A stretch of DNA of 64,000 nt from Methanococcoides sp052057775 (GTDB lineage: Archaea > Halobacteriota > Methanosarcinia > Methanosarcinales > Methanosarcinaceae). Location of the stretch: assembly GCF_052057775.1 (NCBI RefSeq), contig NZ_CP195121.1, positions 1,426,001 to 1,490,000 of the forward strand, written 5' to 3'. A program made the position numbers and the translations under genes. The notes beneath the pieces are model-generated. The model ran no database searches, was not told the DNA's origin, and worked only from the letters and a program-made list of their open reading frames with translations. Below are positions 55,500 to 62,513 of this stretch, one piece after another; position 1 is the stretch's first letter, and each line of letters opens with the position of its first letter.

Positions 55500-55566
55500 T
55501 TCGAATATCACTTTCACTTCAAGATATCACTCGATATCAAACCCCCTAACCCTCTGGAGCTAAAAT
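55500..55566 (+). promoter_or_regulatory. ATATCAC repeats in the uraA leader region
   Basis: Three copies of ATATCA(C) begin at 55505, 55524 and 55534, just upstream of the permease ATG, followed by GGAG as the ribosome site. The spacing (19 and 10 bases) would place copies on one face of the helix or partly overlapping, as in operator sites. No protein factor is known. Confidence 0.35.
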
Positions 55567-56805
55567 ATGAAACGTATCGTTCTAGGATTTCAACATGTGC
55601 TGGCGATGTTCGGTGCGACCATCACCGTTCCGCTGGTAGTGGGCTCTGCCATCGGATTGCAGATCTCGGAAATAGCCGTACTTATACAGGCCGTCCTGCT
55701 TGCCATGGGTGTGGCGACCCTTATGCAGACGTTCTTAGGTTCTAAATATCCCATCGTCCAGGGCTCAAGCTTTGCATTCATTCCCGGCATTATAGCAATC
55801 GGTTCCGGTATGGGTATGGCTGCTGTCCAGGGTGCTCTGATAGTTGGAGGAATTCTCGAAGGGATCACCGGGGGATTGTCACTGATCGGCAGGCTGAAAA
55901 GATTCTTTTCACCTCTTGTTACCGGGATAACTATAATGCTTGTGGGCTTTTCCCTTGCTCATGTTGCTGTTAAATATTCTGTCAACTTCTTCGTGGACCC
56001 TGCCGGAATTTCCATATTTCCTTCATTGCTTGTGGCTTTTTTAACATTCACAACTACCATACTGATCTCCCTGAAGGCAAAAGGCACCTTAAAGGCAATG
56101 CCCGTCATCGCTGGTGCACTTGTCGGATACATCGTAAGTATACCCCTCGGACTTGTTGACTTCACTCTCGTTAGGGAACTTCCGTTCTTCAGCCTTCCGA
56201 AACTTATGCCATGGGGAACACCCGTATTCGACATAAGTGCAATAATCATCCTGCTGTTCGCCTTCATGGTCAGCATCATCGAGAGCGTGGGGGACTACCA
56301 TGCCATCTCAACCATAGCAGACCTTCCGATCGATGACAAGAAGGTCAACAAGGGAATTGCTTCCGAAGGTTTTTCCTGTTCGATCGCCGGTATATTCGGA
56401 GCATGCGGTACCACCAGCTATTCTGAGAACATAGGTCTTGTTGCTCTTACAAGGGTGTCAAGTCTCCAGGTGGTACAGATCGGTGCAGGTATACTCATCT
56501 TTCTCTCATTGATACCAAAGTTCTCAGGTCTGCTTGCAACCATCCCTGCACCGGTAATGGGAGGGCTGACAGTGGCACTTTATGGTATGATAGGTGTCAC
56601 CGGTCTTAAGCTGATCAAGGATAAGGTCGAATTCAATGACAGGAACACATTGATACTTGCAAGCTCGCTGGTCCTCGGACTTGGAGCACCCCAGCTTCCT
56701 CCGGAATTCCTGGTCCATTTCCCACAGCTTGTTGCAAGCATACTGGAATCAGGAATGGCAGTTGGTGCAATATCTGCCATAATAATGGACCAATTGTTAA
56801 AATAA
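55567..56805 (+). CDS. uraA: Uracil/xanthine permease (NCS2 family)
   Basis: A 412-residue integral membrane transporter with about 12-14 hydrophobic segments. The NCS2 family block IVQGSSFAFIPG near 63-75 and the signature containing CGTTSYSENIGL near 282 (substrate-binding half-helix region) are intact. It takes up uracil or a related nucleobase by cation symport. The upp gene follows 43 bases later, which makes uracil the likely substrate. Confidence 0.93.
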   Translation: MKRIVLGFQHVLAMFGATITVPLVVGSAIGLQISEIAVLIQAVLLAMGVATLMQTFLGSKYPIVQGSSFAFIPGIIAIGSGMGMAAVQGALIVGGILEGITGGLSLIGRLKRFFSPLVTGITIMLVGFSLAHVAVKYSVNFFVDPAGISIFPSLLVAFLTFTTTILISLKAKGTLKAMPVIAGALVGYIVSIPLGLVDFTLVRELPFFSLPKLMPWGTPVFDISAIIILLFAFMVSIIESVGDYHAISTIADLPIDDKKVNKGIASEGFSCSIAGIFGACGTTSYSENIGLVALTRVSSLQVVQIGAGILIFLSLIPKFSGLLATIPAPVMGGLTVALYGMIGVTGLKLIKDKVEFNDRNTLILASSLVLGLGAPQLPPEFLVHFPQLVASILESGMAVGAISAIIMDQLLK

Positions 56806-56848
56806 CATTCATTTATCATTCAGATATAACGGAAATTGAGGAAATAAT

Positions 56849-57544
56849 ATGTTCAAAGACGAAAGATGGGAAGGAGTCTATTCATTCGAGGATTCCCCAT
56901 ACCTTATGGAGATACTTACAACACTAAGGTCAAAACAGACAAAGAACATAAAGTTCAGAAAAGGTCTTGTCAAGCTTGGCAGGTACATGGGATACGAGCT
57001 TACAAAGACAATGGATTTCGAGGACATAAGGATCGAAACCCCGCTGGAAGCGACCGATGGAGTGGCTCCGGGTGACAGGGACCATGTACTGATAATCACG
57101 GTTCTCAGGGTGGCGATCCCCCTGATGGAAGGTCTCCTTAAGACATTCGAGAACGCAAAGGTTGGTATCGTTTCAGCTTCCAGGGGAAAGGCCCCGGACT
57201 TTGAGATCGATATGAGCTATACGAAGATCCCACACATAACCTCGAAAGATACAATTATAATCTCAGACCCTATGATCGCCACAGGTTCGACCCTCCTGAA
57301 GACGGTCAAGGAACTGAAGAAGTTCGAAAACCCCAAAAGGGTCATAATTGTCGGTATCCTTGCAGCTCCTGAGGGGGTAGATGCCATCAAGAAGGAACTT
57401 CCGGAAGTGGAGATCTACGTCACAAAGATCGACAGGGAGCTTAACAAGAAGGGTTACATCCTCCCCGGATTGGGCGATGCAGGTGACAGGGTATATGGAG
57501 AACCACTGGACATGTCCCTGCCTCAGATGCACAATCTGGAGTGA
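56849..57544 (+). CDS. upp: Uracil phosphoribosyltransferase
   Basis: Converts uracil and PRPP to UMP. The PRPP loop is SDPMIATGSTLLKTVKEL (about 133-150), the C-terminal GLGDAGDRVYG binds uracil, and 231 residues is normal for the archaeal, GTP-activated type. It forms an operon with the uracil permease upstream. A terminator hairpin follows the stop. Confidence 0.95.
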   Translation: MFKDERWEGVYSFEDSPYLMEILTTLRSKQTKNIKFRKGLVKLGRYMGYELTKTMDFEDIRIETPLEATDGVAPGDRDHVLIITVLRVAIPLMEGLLKTFENAKVGIVSASRGKAPDFEIDMSYTKIPHITSKDTIIISDPMIATGSTLLKTVKELKKFENPKRVIIVGILAAPEGVDAIKKELPEVEIYVTKIDRELNKKGYILPGLGDAGDRVYGEPLDMSLPQMHNLE

Positions 57545-57553
57545 ATATCGATT

Positions 57554-57570
57554 TTGCAGAAGGCCTGCAA
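57554..57570 (+). terminator. upp terminator hairpin
   Basis: A six-bp stem (ttgcag / ctgcaa, loop aaggc) starts about ten bases after the upp stop and is followed by a T-rich run (atttaattttta). Weak but well placed. Confidence 0.5.
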
Positions 57571-57842
57571 TCCATTTAATTTTTAGAAATACGTTTTTTA
57601 GAGATAAGTGCTCCAAATTGTTTATGTCACGTAGAAAGAGAGGAGCATTCTTTATTTTTTTATTGCCAATCAATCTCAAGTTCATCGGTTTTTAACGAAA
57701 TGTCATGTAAGTACACTTGCAGGTTCAACAGAAAATAATGGTTTAATGGCAAGTATTATTTATACTTTTAAACTAAATTTAGCTATGCATAAAATGTAAT
57801 CCCATCTTAAAAGCCTGTCCAAATAAGATCTGGTGATATAAT

Positions 57843-58676
57843 ATGATACCTGACTACAATTACAAACCCGGAATCTATTATCTTTCAACTTTTATCATGA
57901 CCTATGCTCTCTGGTTTGCAGGAGCATATGTAAGCTTCCAGAATAATGGTGACAGTCTATATATGCTGCTTATGCTGCCGGGACTTATGGCACCATTTCT
58001 GATCTCACTTGTTATGATCATCAGGTCTAAAAATATGGATCTTAGAAGGGATTTTGTCAACAGGCTGATAAACCTGAGGTTGATACAGCCAAAAGTGCTA
58101 CCTGTATTTATCCTGCTAATGCCTCTGTCGGTTCTGGTATCTATCTTTATTTCCCTGTTGTTCGGTGGATCTGTATCACAGTTCCAGTTTGCCGAAGGCT
58201 TCTCCTTTTCTACCGGTTTTGTCCCCGTATTGCTATTGCTTCTGCTTGCAGCAGGCTTTGAAGAGCTGGGATGGAGAGGCTACGCCTTTGACAGCCTGCA
58301 GAGCCGGTACACCTACTTCAAAGCATCGCTGATTTTCAGTATACTATGGTCCCTCTGGCACTTCCCTCTGGTATTTGTCAACAATTCCTATCAGTATGAG
58401 ATATTCCACGAAAGCGTCTGGTATGGTGTGAACTTCTTTGTCAGCATCATCCCCATGGGAATGATAATCAGCTGGATATGCATAAAGAACGGGAAAAGTA
58501 TCATTGCTGCAATTGTTTTCCACTTCATAGTTAACATATCGCAGGAGATCCTGAATATCTCACAGACCACAAAGATGATTGAAACCGCCGTTCTCGTTAT
58601 TGTGGCTGCTGCCATCATTGCATATGATCGGGAAATGTTCTTTTCCAAGGAACATCTTGTAGATAATTACCTTTAA
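57843..58676 (+). CDS. CPBP family intramembrane metalloprotease
   Basis: A 277-residue membrane protein with about seven to eight hydrophobic helices and the CPBP (CAAX protease/abortive infection, Rce1-like) motifs: EELGWRGYA (motif 1, glutamate pair, about 139), SLWHFPLVF (motif 2 His, about 175) and HFIVN (motif 3, about 225). These place the metal site inside the membrane. It would cut a membrane or prenylated peptide, but the substrate is unknown. It lies nine bases upstream of a methyltransferase gene, likely cotranscribed. Confidence 0.87.
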   Translation: MIPDYNYKPGIYYLSTFIMTYALWFAGAYVSFQNNGDSLYMLLMLPGLMAPFLISLVMIIRSKNMDLRRDFVNRLINLRLIQPKVLPVFILLMPLSVLVSIFISLLFGGSVSQFQFAEGFSFSTGFVPVLLLLLLAAGFEELGWRGYAFDSLQSRYTYFKASLIFSILWSLWHFPLVFVNNSYQYEIFHESVWYGVNFFVSIIPMGMIISWICIKNGKSIIAAIVFHFIVNISQEILNISQTTKMIETAVLVIVAAAIIAYDREMFFSKEHLVDNYL

Positions 58677-58685
58677 GGGGATATT

Positions 58686-59243
58686 GTGAAAATCCGATAT
58701 AATCGCGTTTGTCCGGCTGAGATCGCAGGTATTCTTGACAATGGGATAAGAAGATGGCTCCAGAATCCCCGGAAGATGCTGGAGCCTTTTGTAAAAGAAG
58801 GAATGACAGTTCTTGATCTTGGCTGTGGTCCCGGTTTTTTCTCAACAGAAATAGCCCGGATTGTCGGCAGTTCCGGTCTGGTCATCGCTTCGGACCTGCA
58901 GGAGGAGATGCTTCATAAGCTCAGGAAGAAGATCAAGGGGACGGAGCTGGAGAAGCGTATTGTACTACATAAATGTGAAGAGGATGTGATCGGTATCTCT
59001 GAGGAGGTCGATCTTGCAATAGCTTTTTATGTGCTTCATGAGGTGCCTGATCCGGAAAAGACCCTCAATGAGTTGGCTTCAATTGTGAAGACAAACGGAC
59101 TTCTCTTCATAGCAGAACCATATCTGCATGTTTCATCGAAGGGATTTAGTAAGTTTCTCAAAATAGCTTTAGACAATGGTTTCACAATTGTGGGAAGGCC
59201 AAAGGTATTTCTCAGCAGGGCAGTTGTTCTAAAAAAGGGCTGA
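58686..59243 (+). CDS. Class I SAM-dependent methyltransferase
   Basis: A 185-residue methyltransferase. Motif I is LDLGCGPGFFSTEIA (about 39-53), motif II includes VIASDLQEEML, and a later AFYVLHEVPDPEKTL block is as in UbiE/small-molecule enzymes. The start is GTG at 58686 with AAGGGG upstream overlapping the protease gene end. Pairing with a CPBP protease recalls CAAX processing (cleave then methylate), but this methyltransferase is soluble and not the Ste14 type, so the substrate is open. Confidence 0.88.
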   Translation: MKIRYNRVCPAEIAGILDNGIRRWLQNPRKMLEPFVKEGMTVLDLGCGPGFFSTEIARIVGSSGLVIASDLQEEMLHKLRKKIKGTELEKRIVLHKCEEDVIGISEEVDLAIAFYVLHEVPDPEKTLNELASIVKTNGLLFIAEPYLHVSSKGFSKFLKIALDNGFTIVGRPKVFLSRAVVLKKG

Positions 59244-59277
59244 GACCTGTCATTTTCTTTTTTGTACAAGTCTCAGC
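59239..59277. terminator. Hairpin over the methyltransferase stop codon
   Basis: Eight-bp arms (59239-59246 and 59270-59277; gctgagac / gtctcagc) with a 23-base U-rich loop. The 5' arm includes the stop codon. It lies between the methyltransferase and the convergent small membrane protein gene. Confidence 0.45.
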
Positions 59278-59344
59278 AGATCTGAATGTCAGGGAACCCG
59301 GTTTCAATATCATGATCGGATTTATTGATCGATTGATTTATTGA

Positions 59345-59656
59345 TTATTTTCCCAGGAACATCTTGATCAGATAAACTCCCATAACCACAACCATCAGGC
59401 TAAAGACTGCCTGCATCAGCGCCTGGTACCTGGGATTGAATAGAGCAAATATTGCTTCCTGCATGCTGAAAAAGAAGGAGAACAGGGCTATGAATATCAG
59501 AGCCACAAGTACGATCACAACTGATGCATTTACGAGCTTTTTAAAAGATTCATCGTTGCTGCTATCTGAAGTTCTTCTTTTTGTATCCCTGTTCTCTGGT
59601 GCATGGATCTCTTCTTCCCTGCTCTCTATGTTAGTTCTGTCGTCTTCCCCTTTCAT
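59345..59656 (-). CDS. Small membrane protein with charged N-terminus
   Basis: About 103 residues: a hydrophilic N-terminal half (SREEEIHAPENRDTKRRT) then two membrane helices (about 45-70 VVIVLVALIFIALFSFFFSM and 80-100 AVFSLMVVVMGVYLIKMFL). An ATG at 59671 overlaps the preceding stop, but the one at 59656 has GGGGAG five bases upstream and is preferred. Third gene of the lipoprotein operon. Function unknown; it resembles small helper or sorting-associated membrane proteins only in layout. Confidence 0.7.
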   Translation of the reverse strand: MKGEDDRTNIESREEEIHAPENRDTKRRTSDSSNDESFKKLVNASVVIVLVALIFIALFSFFFSMQEAIFALFNPRYQALMQAVFSLMVVVMGVYLIKMFLGK

Positions 59657-59667
59657 ATTGCTCCCCT

Positions 59668-60660
59668 TCATTTTCTTTGCTTCTTGCTGCTGATCATTTT
59701 TCTGTTAACGATCCCGGCAACCAGAAGAATTGCTGATATTGTCATCAGTATCTGGAATCCAGGTGTCTCATCTTCAGATGGTTCTTCAACTGCTTCGTCT
59801 GTTGCCTCCTCGACAATTGGTGTGCCTTCTTCTACAAGCTGATACGTATTGATAACGTCTATCTTATAGATCTCATCCAGCTTTACCGGCATCGGGGTTT
59901 CGGATATGGCAACTTCCTGTCCGTTCTCTTCCACTACGACTGTAAATGTGTACTCTTCAGTCCTCGGGAGGACAAAACGGACGTTCCCTCTGACCCTGCT
60001 TGAACCTTTGAGTATCCCGAGTTCGTCACTTTCAGTGTATGCTGTGTAAGGGTCCACCCTTGCGGTCACGATCATATTCAGGGACTTCGAATCCCCTCCT
60101 TCGTTGTAGACCCCGGGAGAGATGTCTACCACTGCTTCCCTATCCGAGTTCACAAACTTTGTGATCACAAGGTTCATGTCAGTAAGCTTGATCCTGGCGG
60201 GCTGTTCATCTGATGGTTTTTCTTTTACTGTAACAAAAGTACCTCTTTCTTCCAGAAGCCTGTCATCCTCAAAGAGCTGAACTTCGATAATATACTCTCC
60301 CGGTTCCATAACCTGAAGGGATGCACTGTTGTAGGCCATGGATTCGGCTTTGACATAGCCCATATCAATGTTCTTTTCTGAGACTATCAGCTGCGTGCTT
60401 TGGTCGATAACATTGATCTTTACAGAAAGCATCGAACTGTCGGAACTCTCATCATTACGGATGTAGGGAGTTACTGTCAGTATAGCTCCTTCTCCCTGGG
60501 GAGTGGACATAACATCGATGTCCTGAATGAAGACCTGATCATATTCTCTGTAAAGGTCTCCCGGTGTGTCGATACAACCGGAAAATGAAGTAAGGATCAG
60601 GCTGATGGCAATGATACATAAAAAGAGGGGTCTTTTAGACCCTGAAATCCCGTATCTCAT
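59668..60660 (-). CDS. Lipoprotein with a PGF-CTERM-like tail
   Basis: A 330-residue exported protein with signal peptide and lipobox at LTSFSGC (Cys about 29), then two Ig/CARDB-like beta domains (about 40-150 and 155-265), an acidic linker (TPIVEEATDEAVEEPSEDET), and a C-terminal PGF triplet with a following hydrophobic helix (PGFQILMTISAILLVAGIV) and basic end. It thus has both lipidation and archaeosortase-type sorting features. It follows another lipoprotein gene by 16 bases. Function probably structural or binding at the cell surface. Confidence 0.85.
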   Translation of the reverse strand: MRYGISGSKRPLFLCIIAISLILTSFSGCIDTPGDLYREYDQVFIQDIDVMSTPQGEGAILTVTPYIRNDESSDSSMLSVKINVIDQSTQLIVSEKNIDMGYVKAESMAYNSASLQVMEPGEYIIEVQLFEDDRLLEERGTFVTVKEKPSDEQPARIKLTDMNLVITKFVNSDREAVVDISPGVYNEGGDSKSLNMIVTARVDPYTAYTESDELGILKGSSRVRGNVRFVLPRTEEYTFTVVVEENGQEVAISETPMPVKLDEIYKIDVINTYQLVEEGTPIVEEATDEAVEEPSEDETPGFQILMTISAILLVAGIVNRKMISSKKQRK

Positions 60661-60676
60661 GGCGATCAGACCTGTC

Positions 60677-61468
60677 TTAAAGTTTTACTTTGAGCACAAG
60701 GGACTGTGAATCTATGAGATGTTCTCCCTGCATAAGCCTGACGTATACATCGGTTTCTCCGTTTGGAGCATCCTCAAGGATCGGGATCTCAACACCACGG
60801 GTATAGGATGTACCGCCTCTTGCCATTGATTGGGTTATGGTGAAATTCGCATTTCCTCCGATAAGCTCGTTATCGATATCAACAAGCACAACCAGACTGT
60901 CTGCAGCGATAGTTGTCTGTCCGTCGTTCTTAACTGAGAACTTTATGGTGACATTCTCACCCTTTTCAGCTTCCCAGGTGGAAACCGGTGGAGCTGCAAG
61001 CAGATCATCTATATCTGCTGCAAAGCCTACGAACTGGAGTTTTGCATCAGGAAGGACAACGGTCTTAACCGGAATGTTCTTTGTCTGGATCACAGGCTTT
61101 TCTTCCTCATCAAGTCCTGATGCGTATGATACGGTCAGCATCGTGGTCTCTTCAACGGAATCGAAGGCAGGTGCCTGGATCCTGGCATTGACCGTGGCCT
61201 GCTTGGTTGCAGGAATATTTATGTAAGAACTATCTCCGAGAACTGCAAAAGGACCAAAAGAGCTCACTCTTACGGAATCAATGGGTTGGCTGGTATTGTT
61301 GTTAAGCACCAGCACGGATATGTCCTGTTCATGGAATTCTTTCATGACAATTGGTTCTGTGCTCAGGATAAGATCTTCCGAAGCTACCGGTGTCATGGTC
61401 TGTGTAGAAACACAACCACACGCAAGAATAGCTGAAACGATCAATATAAGTACTAAATTTTTGTTCAT
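60677..61468 (-). CDS. Lipoprotein with CARDB-like beta domains
   Basis: A 263-residue exported protein with signal peptide and lipobox VSAILACGC (Cys about 19), followed by two beta-sandwich repeats (conserved asparagine/turn patterns VLVLNNNTSQPIDSVRV and KFSVKNDGQTTIAADSL). The second gene has a related plan but no C-terminal anchor here. First gene in a three-gene operon of surface proteins. It may scaffold or bind at the outer face of the membrane. Confidence 0.82.
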   Translation of the reverse strand: MNKNLVLILIVSAILACGCVSTQTMTPVASEDLILSTEPIVMKEFHEQDISVLVLNNNTSQPIDSVRVSSFGPFAVLGDSSYINIPATKQATVNARIQAPAFDSVEETTMLTVSYASGLDEEEKPVIQTKNIPVKTVVLPDAKLQFVGFAADIDDLLAAPPVSTWEAEKGENVTIKFSVKNDGQTTIAADSLVVLVDIDNELIGGNANFTITQSMARGGTSYTRGVEIPILEDAPNGETDVYVRLMQGEHLIDSQSLVLKVKL

Positions 61469-61722
61469 ATAACATCCTCTTTCAAATTTAAAATATGTAA
61501 CAAAATTAACATAGAAGCTATATAAATGTTATCAGTTACTGTTTGATCCGGATCTTATACTACATTTTGGAAGTCCATATTGTCTCGAACGTGGTTATTA
61601 CGTATATAGTTCAATTTATCACGTTTTAAAAATTGAATGAAGGATCTACTTAATGGATCCTTTATTTCAATATTTTCAATATTTCTCCGATAAGATCGGG
61701 CTTAAAAATTTTACAAAAAAGA
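61469..61722. other. Spacer between lipoprotein operon and small zinc proteins
   Basis: About 254 bases, AT-rich, between genes read in the same direction. It should hold the promoter of the lipoprotein operon. A weak T-rich run after 61700 could end the small-protein transcript. No gene is seen. Confidence 0.4.
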
Positions 61723-62016
61723 TCAGGAATGATCTGCATCCGGCTGCAGACGATATTTGCTAACGTCCATTGGTGAGACTAATGGATAATATGTGACAAA
61801 ATCTTTGCTCAGGCCTAATACGTCCGTTATCCATGATTCCCGGTGTTCTAAATACTTCTTGCCTGCACATTCTTTGCAAATGGTATACGGCCATATCGCA
61901 TTTGCATCATATTTGTTTCTACAATGCTCACAAGTTCTCTTTTCAGGAGCAGGACCATTCTTAATGTAGTCATTCTTTATTGCCGTAGCAACTTCCCTGA
62001 ACCTCTCTACTACCAT
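61723..62016 (-). CDS. Small CxxC-CxxC zinc protein, paralogue 2
   Basis: A 97-residue protein with the motif CEHCRNKYDANAIWPYTICKEC (C-x2-C, 16 residues, C-x2-C; about 29-50), a treble-clef-like zinc knuckle, and a helical C-terminus ending in a Ser/His/Pro tail. It is a paralogue of the gene 18 bases upstream: both carry an aromatic pair between the cysteines and an EC-A-KK helix start. Function unknown; the two may pair or bind the same partner. Confidence 0.75.
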   Translation of the reverse strand: MVVERFREVATAIKNDYIKNGPAPEKRTCEHCRNKYDANAIWPYTICKECAGKKYLEHRESWITDVLGLSKDFVTYYPLVSPMDVSKYRLQPDADHS

Positions 62017-62034
62017 ATCCTTGTTAACTGGTTC

Positions 62035-62274
62035 CTATGAGATGTGATGTTCCCTTAGAACTGATGAATATGCTGGTTTAAACAGATCATTTGGGAACTC
62101 TGGCAAAAAAGAGGTAATTTCCGGTCCCTCATAACCCAGTATCTCTTCAAACAGTATGTCAGCAAGTTCCGAATTTAATTTTTTTGCACATTCATGGCAT
62201 GTGATGTTTGCCCATGTTCTTCCAACAGCGTAGTCGTTATGGCAGTATATGCATTTCCTCACTTCTTTAAACAT
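62035..62274 (-). CDS. Small CxxC-CxxC zinc protein, paralogue 1
   Basis: A 79-residue protein with CIYCHNDYAVGRTWANITCHECAKK (C-x2-C and C-x2-C about 16 residues apart) near the N-terminus and a C-terminal FLPEFPNDLFKP segment. It is the first gene of a two-gene operon with its paralogue. The shared plan suggests duplication. No named family is recognised. Nucleic-acid or protein binding is only suggested by the zinc motif. Confidence 0.75.
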   Translation of the reverse strand: MFKEVRKCIYCHNDYAVGRTWANITCHECAKKLNSELADILFEEILGYEGPEITSFLPEFPNDLFKPAYSSVLREHHIS

Positions 62275-62371
62275 AGATCCCCTTTCCCCTTTTACATCAT
62301 GTTCTCAAAAACTTATAAGGATTTCTGTATTTTCAAAAAAGAAATGATTTGGAGATCCAGAGTATTTTTTT

Positions 62372-62397
62372 AAGATCCCTGAGGTCCCTGAGATCTT
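62372..62397. repeat. Short inverted/direct repeat upstream of the zinc-protein pair
   Basis: AAGATC and GATCTT arms flank two copies of CCCTGAG (62377-62390). It lies about 100 bases upstream of the first small zinc protein and downstream of acs, where an operator could sit. Significance unknown. Confidence 0.3.
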
Positions 62398-62495
62398 TTA
62401 TATTGACCTCATCGTTTATTTTTTAACGGAATATAAGATCTTTCAGCTGGTCTTGTTGTTCAGATCAGCGGAGATTAAAACCCTTAAAAAAAGAA

Positions 62496-62513
62496 GGAGG
62501 AACTTAATCCTCC
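62496..62513 (-). terminator. acs terminator hairpin over the stop codon
   Basis: A six-bp GGAGGA / TCCTCC stem with its loop containing the acs stop codon, followed in the gene's sense by CTTCTTTTTTTAAG. Confidence 0.6.
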
